DNA from: RUG14199 sp964629225
Lineage (GTDB): Bacteria; Bacillota; Clostridia; Oscillospirales; CAG-272
DNA: 64,000 bases
Assembly (NCBI GenBank): GCA_964629225.1
Contig: CAZVQC010000004.1
Span: 1 to 64,000, forward strand
Direction of reading: 5' to 3'
The position numbers and the translations under genes were made by a program. Of the stretch, positions 42,509 through 50,407 are shown piece after piece. Position 1 is the stretch's first letter. Every line of letters starts with the position of its first letter. The notes beneath the pieces are model-generated. The model saw only the letters and a program-made list of their open reading frames with translations, did no database searches and was not told the DNA's origin.

Positions 42509-43387
42509 TTATCCGTTTTCTGCGCCGAGGTATCTTTCGTAATAGAAGAGGTACTGTTGGGCGATGCCTCTGTATTCTCCGAAGGAGGCGGCGTCGAAAT
42601 CCTTTGTGAAGCGGTCTGTAAGGACTCTTTTTATCCAGACGTCCACCGGAAAGGCATCGTATCTTTCAAAGCCGAACAGCAGGCTGCAGGCGGCGACTTT
42701 TGTGCCGACTCCCTTCACCGAAAGCAGAGCAGCTTCCGCATCCTCATATTTTTCAAGGGAGGCGATGGCATCAAGGTCCACTTTTCCCGATGAGACTTTT
42801 TCGGCGGCATCCGCTATGTATTTTGCCCGAAATCCGGTCTTCAGTGCGAAGAGCTTTTCCTCCCCCGCCATTGCAAGGGCACGTGGGGCGGGGAAATCGT
42901 ATGCTCCGCCGATATCTTCCCCGAAGGTCTCGCACATGGAGGCGATGATCTTTTTTATTCTGGGAATGTTATTGTTTTGGGAGACAATGAAGGAGCAGAG
43001 GGCTTCCCATCTGTCCTGCCTCAAGATCCTGATGCCCTGTGAGGCACTTTCGGCACGGGTGATGAAGTCAAGATCCTCCGGTGCCGTCACATCCTTTTTG
43101 ATGCTTTTGCCGATGGCGGTATAATCGATATCCAAGGCGAGGTATTTCTCCCACAGAAGAAAGTCTTCCTCGGTAGCTCCTATGATGAACAGTTCTCCCG
43201 GCTCATTTTGGGCAAAGGTGACCCGTCTGCCCCTTGCGACCCCGGCAAAGGCGACCTTGTATTCCTCAAGGGAAACCGGATCAAAGCGGAAGCACTGTCC
43301 GCAGTCAAAGGTCTTGAACACCGAGAAGTCACCGGTGCCGCCGATACGGAGGGTATTGTTTTTGTCTGAGATGATATAGGGTGTCAT
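42509..43387 (-). CDS. 8-oxoguanine DNA glycosylase (OGG1-type)
   Basis: OGG-type enzymes excise 8-oxoguanine and nick the strand. The 292-residue product has the N-terminal OGG domain (FDCGQCFRFDP near 30) and the helix-hairpin-helix domain with SQNNNIPRIKKII, the HhH LLSVKGVGTKVAACSLLF near 220 and the catalytic pair: Lys in the QNNN-proximal helix region and Asp in FPVDVWIKRVL near 249. The ATG at 43387 gives the usual start, with GAGG six bases upstream, and removes an implausible 64-residue extension reaching into mnmE. It follows mnmE by 13 bases. Confidence 0.92.
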   Translation of the reverse strand: MTPYIISDKNNTLRIGGTGDFSVFKTFDCGQCFRFDPVSLEEYKVAFAGVARGRRVTFAQNEPGELFIIGATEEDFLLWEKYLALDIDYTAIGKSIKKDVTAPEDLDFITRAESASQGIRILRQDRWEALCSFIVSQNNNIPRIKKIIASMCETFGEDIGGAYDFPAPRALAMAGEEKLFALKTGFRAKYIADAAEKVSSGKVDLDAIASLEKYEDAEAALLSVKGVGTKVAACSLLFGFERYDAFPVDVWIKRVLTDRFTKDFDAASFGEYRGIAQQYLFYYERYLGAENG

Positions 43388-43400
43388 TTCTGCCTCTTTC

Positions 43401-44792
43401 TTATTTTCCAACACAGAAACGGCTGAATATGGATGATATGATATCCTCCGAAACGTCTTTGCCGTCCACCATTCTGACTTCGCTGAGGGCATCCTCGCAA
43501 AGCACCCCCACTGCATCCAGCGCCTCGTCCCTCTCAAGGGCGCCCTTCGCCTCAAGGAGAAGCTCCGCCGCTCTGTCAAGGGATGCCTTTTGGAGGCTGT
43601 CCCATATCAGCGCATCGTTTGAGAGGGACAGTCTTTCGCTGTTGAAAAGGGATGATATCGTGCTTTTGAGGTCTTCAAGTCCGGTCTTTTTCTCTGCGGA
43701 GAGCGAGACGGTATTTTCAAAGGTGTCGGCAAGAAAGGTAAGGTCTTTTTCCCCAAGAGCCGAGTCAAGGTCGGACTTATTGATGATGCAGATCTTCTCG
43801 CAGTCAAGTTTTTTTGTTTTTTTCGCAAATGCTTTTTCCTCAAGTGTCAAGGGACATGATGCATCCGCAACGAACAGTATCAGCTCCGCATTTTCTATTT
43901 TTTCAATTGCCCGCTCAATTCCTATCTTTTCAACGGTATCATCGGAATCGTGAAGCCCTGCGGTATCGGCAAGCCTCAAGGTGACTCCTCCCACGTCGGC
44001 GGTGTCCTCAAGGATATCTCTCGTAGTACCGGCAACGGAGGTGACGATTGCCCTATCCTCCCCCAAAAGCAGATTGTAAAGGGAGCTTTTTCCCGCATTG
44101 GGCTTTCCGCAGATGACAGTCCTCACCCCTTCGGAGACCGCTTTGCCTGTCTTGTAGGTGTCGCTTAACTTTTTAATGTTTTTCAGTGTCTCCGAGACGG
44201 CATCACAGATGGTCCTCTCGCCCTCGTCGCCCACGTCCTCTTCGGGATAATCTATTGCCGCATAAAGCGCTGTCATGGCATCGAAGAGCTTTGATGAGAT
44301 ATCCGCAAGGCGGCTTGAGAGATTTCCCCTCACTGCCCCTGCCGCAAGCTCCGCACGGCTCTTCGTGTCCGCATCGATGAGTTTTCCCACAGCCTCTGCC
44401 TCGGTGAGAGTCATTTTTCCGTTGACGAAGGCTCGGCGGGTAAATTCACCCGGGCCCGCAGGCTCCGCTCCCGCCGCAAATACTGCGGACAGCACCTCCC
44501 CCGTCACATAGATGCCGCCGTGACAGGACAGTTCCGCCATGGACTCTCCGGTGAAGGATCTCCCCTCTCCGTAGAGCACGCATATGCCGGAGTCGATGGG
44601 CGCTCCGTCTTTGATGATATCTCCGTAGACCGCAGTGCGAAGGGGGATATCACGCTTTTTATTCTTCGGTTTGAAGCATTTTTCAACTATTCGCCCCGTA
44701 TCGGGGCCGCTTATTCTGATGACGGATATGCCGCCCTTGCCGTGGGGGGTTGAAACGGCGGCTACCGTTGCGAAGGGATCCTTGACGTACAA
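43401..44792 (-). CDS. mnmE: tRNA uridine-34 modification GTPase MnmE (TrmE)
   Basis: MnmE works with MnmG on wobble U34. The 463-residue product has the folate-binding N-terminal domain, a Ras-like G domain with GKPNAGKSSL near 226 (G1), DTAGLHDSDD near 272 (G3) and NKSDL (G4), and the conserved C-terminal FCVGK (Cys near 460). A TTG start is used with AGAGGTG upstream. It follows the RNHCP gene by 13 bases and precedes the glycosylase gene by 13 bases. Confidence 0.95.
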   Translation of the reverse strand: MYVKDPFATVAAVSTPHGKGGISVIRISGPDTGRIVEKCFKPKNKKRDIPLRTAVYGDIIKDGAPIDSGICVLYGEGRSFTGESMAELSCHGGIYVTGEVLSAVFAAGAEPAGPGEFTRRAFVNGKMTLTEAEAVGKLIDADTKSRAELAAGAVRGNLSSRLADISSKLFDAMTALYAAIDYPEEDVGDEGERTICDAVSETLKNIKKLSDTYKTGKAVSEGVRTVICGKPNAGKSSLYNLLLGEDRAIVTSVAGTTRDILEDTADVGGVTLRLADTAGLHDSDDTVEKIGIERAIEKIENAELILFVADASCPLTLEEKAFAKKTKKLDCEKICIINKSDLDSALGEKDLTFLADTFENTVSLSAEKKTGLEDLKSTISSLFNSERLSLSNDALIWDSLQKASLDRAAELLLEAKGALERDEALDAVGVLCEDALSEVRMVDGKDVSEDIISSIFSRFCVGK

Positions 44793-44805
44793 TTGGCACC
44801 TCTCA

Positions 44806-45123
44806 TCAATAATCGTGGTTTCCGGTGAGTTTTATTATCTTCGAAATATTGTCATCTTTTGCGGCCTTGTTGCGCCGTATCTCGCCGCAGCTTTCACATT
44901 TGTGGATGATGACGTAGCCCTTTTGGGGGGATACGTCCGCTCCCACCGGTCGGAGGAGTCCTCCGCAGTCCGATGCCCTATCTCCGGGGAAGACGTCCAA
45001 ATGGAGAGACCATAGGCAATAAGGACAGTGGTTCCTCGATGTGTAGCCCAAGGGTGAGACCTCTCTTTTGCAATGGGCGCAGACGAAGCCGCTGTCGTTT
45101 TTGGTGAATTTCTTCTGTTCCAT
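44806..45123 (-). CDS. RNHCP-domain zinc-ribbon protein
   Basis: The 105-residue product has the RNHCP signature (SRNHCPYCLWSLHLDVFPGDRAS) plus CAHCKREV near 16 and CESCGEIRRNKAAKDDN near the C-terminus, so three metal-binding motifs. The family's function is unknown to me. The ATG at 45123 begins the MEQKKFTKNDSGF form; an earlier ATG exists but adds only basic residues. It heads the mnmE operon. Confidence 0.85.
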   Translation of the reverse strand: MEQKKFTKNDSGFVCAHCKREVSPLGYTSRNHCPYCLWSLHLDVFPGDRASDCGGLLRPVGADVSPQKGYVIIHKCESCGEIRRNKAAKDDNISKIIKLTGNHDY

Positions 45124-45211
45124 TTTGTTTTTCTTTCTTTTTTCCTTTTCGCGCATGATCCTTTGCAACTTGGGAAAAATGATCTTGATCTGATATTTTG
45201 GGGGTCTTAAA

Positions 45212-45529
45212 ATGAATACTGTAAAAATGGCGGTGAGCCTTTTGATCCTTTTCCTTTCCTTCTCGCTGCTGTCATTATTTCCGGTTTGTGCGTCGCCGGA
45301 CGGTGTCTCGGTGGACGGCGGGGAGGAGATCTCCTCCTATGGTGACATTGCCGCAAGCGGAGAGGCGGGGCGCCGAGCGGTGTCTACAGTCGTGGATGAG
45401 CCCGACCTTCGATTCAAGTGCTTTGTGGTGCTTTTGATGTTAATATCCATCGGTTGCATAGTCACTTTATTCTCCGTGGCAAATGAGGATACGGTGACAG
45501 TCAGAAGCGTTGGAGGGTCTCGATCATAA
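45212..45529 (+). CDS. small secreted/membrane protein, unknown function
   Basis: The 105-residue product has a signal-like N-terminal helix (about 7-27), an acidic/Gly-rich middle and a second hydrophobic segment (about 70-90). No family is recognised. GGGGG lies before the ATG. Its last 29 bases overlap the 3' end of cinA on the opposite strand, which lowers confidence. It may be a real small envelope protein or a chance frame. Confidence 0.5.
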   Translation: MNTVKMAVSLLILFLSFSLLSLFPVCASPDGVSVDGGEEISSYGDIAASGEAGRRAVSTVVDEPDLRFKCFVVLLMLISIGCIVTLFSVANEDTVTVRSVGGSRS

Positions 45530-46001
45530 GAGCCATGGCCCGCTCTGCGGTCATGTGGCGGATAGCATCTCTTGAATGCTCCGCACCGAAGTGCTCCGTC
45601 AGTGCGAAGGCACCCTTTGGATGGGCGATGCCGAAGCAGACCGTTCCCACGGGCTTTTCGGTACTTCCTCCGGTGGGACCTGCGATGCCGGTGACGGATA
45701 CGGAAATGTCCGCACCGGTGAGCTCTCTCACTCCGGTGCACATTTCAAGCGCAGTCTCCTCGGAGACCGCTCCGTGCTTTTCAAGAGTCTCATGGGACAC
45801 GCCCAAGACCTTTTCTTTAACGTGGTTGGAATAGGAGACTACTCCGCCGGCTATCACGTCGGAGGAACCGGGAACGTCTGTCAGCATCTTGGAGATGAGG
45901 CCTCCGGTGCAGCTTTCCGCAAAGGACGCGAAATACCCATTTTTTCGAAGGGCGAGTATTGTTTTTTTCGCAAGTGGGCTTTCAAATTCGATATTTTCCA
46001 T
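45501..46001 (-). CDS. pncC: nicotinamide-nucleotide amidase (PncC, CinA C-terminal domain)
   Basis: PncC hydrolyses nicotinamide mononucleotide to nicotinate mononucleotide. The 166-residue product is the stand-alone C-terminal domain of CinA: FAESCTGGLISKMLTDVPGSSDVIAGGVVSYSN and VTGIAGPTGGSTEKPVGTV are diagnostic, and the N-terminal CinA domain is missing, as in short homologues. The ATG at 46001 has AGGAGG seven bases upstream. A terminator separates it from nrdG. Confidence 0.93.
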   Translation of the reverse strand: MENIEFESPLAKKTILALRKNGYFASFAESCTGGLISKMLTDVPGSSDVIAGGVVSYSNHVKEKVLGVSHETLEKHGAVSEETALEMCTGVRELTGADISVSVTGIAGPTGGSTEKPVGTVCFGIAHPKGAFALTEHFGAEHSRDAIRHMTAERAMALMIETLQRF

Positions 46002-46070
46002 GGTGCGCCTCCTTTTTCGATAATTATTATAACACACTGACTTGAAAAGTCAAGACGGCACGGGGCCGTA

Positions 46071-46103
46071 AAAAAGATCGGCAGTCTGTGCGCCGATCTT
46101 TTT
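46071..46103 (-). terminator. terminator downstream of nrdG
   Basis: AAAAAGATCGGC (46071-46082) and GCCGATCTTTTT (46092-46103) form a 12-bp stem with a nine-base loop and U/A-rich flanks on either strand. It separates nrdG from pncC. Confidence 0.88.
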
Positions 46104-46109
46104 GCCGTA

Positions 46110-46796
46110 TTACTCCATTCCCCGCAGCTCTGCATGGGGTATTCCCGTCCTTGCCGCCGCAAGGAGAGCCGTCATTTCTTCTTTTGAAAAGGGAGCTCCG
46201 AAGGACAGGATGTCTCCCGAATCCTTGAACTGTTGAATGAAATAACGGTCCACCTGTCCCAGCCACCGTCCTATGGCGATAAAATCCGAAAAGGAGTGGA
46301 TCCCTTTAACGGCGGTGGTGCGAAATTCGTATTCCACCCCGCTGTTTTTTATCATTTCAACGGAACGCTCTATCCTTTTTACGTCCACGTCCGTTCCCAC
46401 GGCTCTTGAGTAGCCCTCCCTTGAGGACTTGATGTCCATTGCAACATAGTCCGCAAGTCCGGTATCAAGTATTCCCTCAAGCACTTCCGGCAGGTATCCG
46501 TTAGTGTCCAGCTTCGTTTTGAATCCCAGATCCTTGACCTTCTTCAGAAAAGCGGGCAGATCCTTTTGCAAGGTGGGCTCCCCTCCGGTAACGGCGACTC
46601 CTTTTAGGATGCCGTGCCTTGATGAAAGAAACTTGAAGAACTCCTCCTCCGTCACCGTCTCCTCCGCTTCAAGCGTGACAAGAGAAGCGTTGTGACAGAA
46701 GGGACAGCGGAAATTACAGCCGGGGGTAAAGACCGTGCAGGCGGTATGACCAGGAAAGTCAAGAAGTGTCAGTTTTTGCAGTCCGTCGATCTTCAC
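46110..46796 (-). CDS. nrdG: anaerobic ribonucleotide reductase activating protein (NrdG-type)
   Basis: NrdG is a radical-SAM activase that generates the glycyl radical on NrdD. The 228-residue product has the C-x3-C-x2-C cluster motif CNFRCPFC near 27-34 and an N-terminal LTLLDFPGHTACTVFTPGC. This form is typical of NrdG homologues of Clostridia. The nrdD gene lies 4 kb away on the same strand but is not adjacent. It follows cysS by nine bases and is probably cotranscribed with it. Confidence 0.9.
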   Translation of the reverse strand: MKIDGLQKLTLLDFPGHTACTVFTPGCNFRCPFCHNASLVTLEAEETVTEEEFFKFLSSRHGILKGVAVTGGEPTLQKDLPAFLKKVKDLGFKTKLDTNGYLPEVLEGILDTGLADYVAMDIKSSREGYSRAVGTDVDVKRIERSVEMIKNSGVEYEFRTTAVKGIHSFSDFIAIGRWLGQVDRYFIQQFKDSGDILSFGAPFSKEEMTALLAAARTGIPHAELRGME

Positions 46797-46805
46797 GTGA
46801 CCCTC

Positions 46806-48251
46806 TTATCTTACGGTAAATACCGTTCCGTTCGGAGTGTCGGTAATGTCGACGCCCATTTCGGAGAGCTCGTTTCTGATGGCATCCGCTGTGGCAAAAT
46901 CGCGCGCCTTCTTAGCTTCCGTGCGACGGGCGATCATATCTTCGATCCTGATGGTGAATTCGTCCTTTTCTGCGACGGGAACTTCCTTTGCGGCTGATTT
47001 CTCGGCCTGCTTCTCTTTCAGCCTATTTGCCGCCTCAAACAGCCCCAGAGACATGACTTTTTCGTAGTCTTTGAGGAGAGCCGTCTTCGTTGCTCCGTTT
47101 GTCTTCGCTTTGAAGACGTTATAGATCTCGGTGATGCCGTTGGAGGTGTTAAGGTCTCCGCCGAGAGCTTTTTGGAACTTCGCCTTGTATTCATCGAATA
47201 CCGCACTGTCCACCTCTCCGTCATTCTCGTTGACAGCCGCTAATTTTGCCACTATCTTATTGTAGGCTACCGCAGCGTTGTCAAGAGCTTCCCAGGAGAA
47301 TACAAGGGACTTTCTGTAGTGCGATTGGAGGCAGAAGAGACGGTAGACGAGGGGATCGTAGCCCTTTTCCTCAAGGAGAGATACCGTCAGGAATTCTCCC
47401 TTCGATTTGCTCATCTTACCGGAGTTGGTATTCAAGTGGAGCACGTGGAACCACTGAGGGCACCAGGGGTGACCCAGATATGCTTCGCTCTGGGCGATCT
47501 CATTGGTGTGGTGGGGAAATGCGTTGTCGATACCGCCGCAGTGGAGGTCGAGATACTCACCGAGATTTTTGACGCTGATGGCGGAGCATTCGATGTGCCA
47601 TCCGGGATAGCCCACTCCCCAAGGAGAGTCCCACTTGAGTTCCTGATCGTCGAATTTGGATTTTGTGAACCAGAGAACAAAGTCAGTCTTGTTCTTTTTG
47701 TTTCCGTCCGCTTCGACTCCCTCGCGAACGCCCACTTCAAGGTCGTCTGCGTTGTGGTTGCCGAAAACGTAGTAGTTTTCGAGCTTTGACGTGTCAAAGT
47801 AGACGTTGCCTCCGGAGAGGTATGCGTAGCCCTTTTCCACCAAGGTCTCTATCATTTTTATGAAGTCCTCGATGCAGCTCGTTGCGGGAACTACCGTGTC
47901 GGGCTTTCTGATATTGAGTTTTTCACAGTCTGCGAAAAAAGCATCGGTGTAGTATTTCGCTATTTCCATTACCGTTTTATGCTCTCTCTTTGCCCCTTTG
48001 AGCATCTTGTCCTCGCCCGTGTCCGCATCGCTGGTGAGATGTCCCACGTCGGTGATGTTCATGACACGGTCCACTCGGTTGCCCTCGTATCTCAGGTATT
48101 TTTCCAGCACGTCTTCCATGATGTAGGAGCGCAGATTTCCTATGTGGGCAAAATGGTAGACGGTGGGACCGCAGGTGTACATCGTCACCCGGCCCGGCTC
48201 GTGAGTAACTAATTCATCTGCCTTGTGAGTCAGCGTGTTGTAAAGTCTCAT
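46806..48251 (-). CDS. cysS: cysteinyl-tRNA synthetase
   Basis: CysRS is a class I synthetase with a zinc-bound active site. The 481-residue product has the HIGH-type motif HIGN within CGPTVYHFAHIGN near 28, a zinc ligand pattern with CGGIDNAFPHHTNE near 227, and KMSKSKG near 265. No T-box leader is visible in the 111-base gap before the CPBP gene. It is followed by nrdG. Confidence 0.96.
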   Translation of the reverse strand: MRLYNTLTHKADELVTHEPGRVTMYTCGPTVYHFAHIGNLRSYIMEDVLEKYLRYEGNRVDRVMNITDVGHLTSDADTGEDKMLKGAKREHKTVMEIAKYYTDAFFADCEKLNIRKPDTVVPATSCIEDFIKMIETLVEKGYAYLSGGNVYFDTSKLENYYVFGNHNADDLEVGVREGVEADGNKKNKTDFVLWFTKSKFDDQELKWDSPWGVGYPGWHIECSAISVKNLGEYLDLHCGGIDNAFPHHTNEIAQSEAYLGHPWCPQWFHVLHLNTNSGKMSKSKGEFLTVSLLEEKGYDPLVYRLFCLQSHYRKSLVFSWEALDNAAVAYNKIVAKLAAVNENDGEVDSAVFDEYKAKFQKALGGDLNTSNGITEIYNVFKAKTNGATKTALLKDYEKVMSLGLFEAANRLKEKQAEKSAAKEVPVAEKDEFTIRIEDMIARRTEAKKARDFATADAIRNELSEMGVDITDTPNGTVFTVR

Positions 48252-48308
48252 TCTTTTATCTCCCTGTTTTTGTCTTAGTTCTGTTTTTGTTTTTTTGTTA
48301 GCAACTGC

Positions 48309-48334
48309 ATCCCGATCGCTTCGGCGTTCGGGAT
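48309..48334. repeat. short inverted repeat between cysS and the CPBP gene
   Basis: ATCCCGA (48309-48315) and TCGGGAT (48328-48334) form a small dyad with no U-tract. It may be a weak terminator of the CPBP gene or a chance feature. Confidence 0.3.
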
Positions 48335-48362
48335 CGGCGCAGTCCGCACGGTATGAAGCCGA

Positions 48363-49319
48363 TCAAAACGGCCTTGTGCAGCCGCCCGGCAAAGAAGCGA
48401 AATACTGTCTCGGTGTTGCCGCCTTCTTATTTCGGTATTTTATGATCACGAGGGCAAAGCATCCAGCAGAAACAGCAGCCGATAGCGCAAAGGCGATGAG
48501 AAGCAGGAGGGGTATCTCCGACATCATAGCCACAAGATAGCTTCCCGCATTGAAGCCGAAGTGGACGAGCATCGGTGCGATCACCGAGTCGCTCTCGTCA
48601 TAGATCAGCGCAAGCACCGCGCCCACCAAGGACGTGAAGATGAAGGAGAGTACGTTTCCGTGGGCAAGTCCGAATACCGCGGCGGAAATAATGACAGCCG
48701 CATACTTGGGCATTATCCGCCTCAGTTTTCCAAAGCAAGCGGCACGGAAGATCAGCTCCTCAACTATCGGAGCGCAGACGGCGGTCGTAATGAAATTGAT
48801 GATGGGGTCTGCGTTTTCAAGATACTTGTAGGTGTCGTTGTAATTTTGGATGATCGTATCGGGAAACGGGATGAACGCCATTCCGATGGAGATGAAATAG
48901 TTCAGCGCCACGCCCAAAAGGATAAGCACCGGTATCATTCCCGGAAGGGAAAAGCGGAGTCCGATCTCCTCTTTCAGATCTTTTTTTCTTATCAAGCCGA
49001 ACCACAAAAAGACCGCACCTGTGGCAATGACCGCACATATGATCGAAATATGTCCCGTGTAGGAGAGTAGCAGCTCCGTAAGCTGATCCGGATCCGAATA
49101 AACAGAGCCCTTCGCCATTTCAACGGCGTAGATGATCACCGTAGCGGCGATCGATACGACGTATTGGATGACCGTGTAGAGAAGGACGAACGCAATGCTT
49201 TGGAAAAAGCCGAGAACTATCCTTCCAAAGGACGGATACTTCGGCACGGTATTGCCGCAATAACAGCAGAATCTGCAATTGTCCGAAAGAATACTGCCGC
49301 ATCTCTTGCATTTTTTCAT
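48363..49319 (-). CDS. CPBP-family intramembrane metalloprotease with N-terminal zinc ribbon
   Basis: The 318-residue product has a zinc-ribbon start (CKRCGSILSDNCRFCCYCG, 4-22) and about seven membrane segments holding the CAAX/CPBP motifs EELIFRAACFGKLRR, AAVFGLAHGN and VHFGFNAGS near 205, 240 and 275. CPBP proteases include Rce1-like enzymes and bacteriocin-immunity or peptide-maturation proteins. The full glutamate and histidine set appears intact. No bacteriocin genes are nearby, so the substrate is unknown. Confidence 0.88.
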   Translation of the reverse strand: MKKCKRCGSILSDNCRFCCYCGNTVPKYPSFGRIVLGFFQSIAFVLLYTVIQYVVSIAATVIIYAVEMAKGSVYSDPDQLTELLLSYTGHISIICAVIATGAVFLWFGLIRKKDLKEEIGLRFSLPGMIPVLILLGVALNYFISIGMAFIPFPDTIIQNYNDTYKYLENADPIINFITTAVCAPIVEELIFRAACFGKLRRIMPKYAAVIISAAVFGLAHGNVLSFIFTSLVGAVLALIYDESDSVIAPMLVHFGFNAGSYLVAMMSEIPLLLLIAFALSAAVSAGCFALVIIKYRNKKAATPRQYFASLPGGCTRPF

Positions 49320-49353
49320 GTCACTACCTCCATTCTGCCATCGGTCTCAAGTT

Positions 49354-49382
49354 ATTATATAACAGCGAATCAAAAATTACAA
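49354..49382 (-). promoter_or_regulatory. promoter of the CPBP protease gene
   Basis: On the minus strand TTGTAA (49377-49382) and TATAAT (49354-49359) are 17 bases apart, 35 bases before the ATG. Confidence 0.7.
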
Positions 49383-49421
49383 TACCATCTTTGAAAATCA
49401 AAGCATCGAATGGGAAGAAAG

Positions 49422-50321
49422 TCACCTGTCAAGAAAAGCACAGGCTGCAAGGGCGGCGGTGGAGCCGTCGGCACAGGCTGTGGTTATCTGGCGAACTCCC
49501 TTTTCCCTGCAGTCCCCGGCGACGAAGATGCCGGGGGTATTGGTGAGGCATCTTTCATCACTTGCAAAGTAGCCTCTGTCGGAAAGGAGAGCCAGATTTT
49601 CAAAGGCTCCATTTTCCGGGATGAGACCGATGGCGATGAATACTCCGTCGCAGTCGATCTTTTTTTCTTCTCCTGACACGGAGATATTGACACCGCAAAG
49701 TCCGGTTTCGTCGGATATGAAGGAGGATACGGTGGCGTTTGTGATCACTTCAACGTTGTCCTTGGCCGTTAAAACATCGGCAAGCCGGGCCTCTCCCGTC
49801 AGTTCGGGAAGGTTTTGGATGACGGTGACCTTTTTTGACGTTTCCGAGAGAAGGATAGCTTCTTGAAGAGCGGAGTTTCCTCCTCCGACGACTGCCACGT
49901 TTTTCCCTTTGTAGAAGGCTCCGTCGCAGACTGCACAGAACGAGATCCCCTGTCCCACAAGTTCCGTTTCTCCGGGAATTCCCAGCATACGGTGGCGGAC
50001 TCCGGTGGCGAGGATGACGGCACGGCATTCGTACTCACCGTCCTCGGTGACGACGGTCTTGACGTCCCCGTCTTTGACCGAGATCACTCGCCCCGGCTCG
50101 ATCTCGGCTCCCTGCAGAAGCACCTGATCTATGAGGCGGTCGGCAAATTCGTTTCCGCTCATTTCATTGAAGCCCGGATAATTCTCGATCTTCGGGGAGA
50201 AGGTTATCTGACCGCCGAAGGTGTCCTTTTCAATTACGAGCACGGTTTTGCCCGCTCTGCGAGCGTAGAGAGCGGCGGTGAGTCCCGCAGGACCTGCGCC
50301 CACTATTATGATATCGTACAT
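49422..50321 (-). CDS. trxB: thioredoxin reductase
   Basis: TrxB passes electrons from NADPH (or ferredoxin in some Clostridia) to thioredoxin-type proteins. The 299-residue product has the FAD-binding GAGPAGLTAAL near 8, redox-active CAVC at 129-132, the NAD(P) fold GGGNSALQEAI near 145 and GIFVAGDCREKGVRQ near 265. The ATG at 50321 has AAGGAG six bases upstream and excludes a 15-residue extension. It lies downstream of nrdD after a terminator. Confidence 0.94.
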   Translation of the reverse strand: MYDIIIVGAGPAGLTAALYARRAGKTVLVIEKDTFGGQITFSPKIENYPGFNEMSGNEFADRLIDQVLLQGAEIEPGRVISVKDGDVKTVVTEDGEYECRAVILATGVRHRMLGIPGETELVGQGISFCAVCDGAFYKGKNVAVVGGGNSALQEAILLSETSKKVTVIQNLPELTGEARLADVLTAKDNVEVITNATVSSFISDETGLCGVNISVSGEEKKIDCDGVFIAIGLIPENGAFENLALLSDRGYFASDERCLTNTPGIFVAGDCREKGVRQITTACADGSTAALAACAFLDR

Positions 50322-50342
50322 AACTATCTCCTTACAGTGACG

Positions 50343-50386
50343 AAAAGGGGGATCCGACCGAAGCACACCGCCGCGGCAGATCCCCC
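50343..50386 (-). terminator. terminator downstream of nrdD
   Basis: GGGGGATC (50347-50354) and GATCCCCC (50379-50386) form an eight-bp stem around 24 bases; on the minus strand TTTTTCG follows. It lies between nrdD and trxB. Confidence 0.8.
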
Positions 50387-50407
50387 TTCGGGTCTTATTC
50401 TTTCATT

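Noticed and set aside
48309..48334. Terminator between cysS and the CPBP gene
   Set aside because: The dyad is short and lacks a U-tract on either strand; kept only as a weak inverted repeat.
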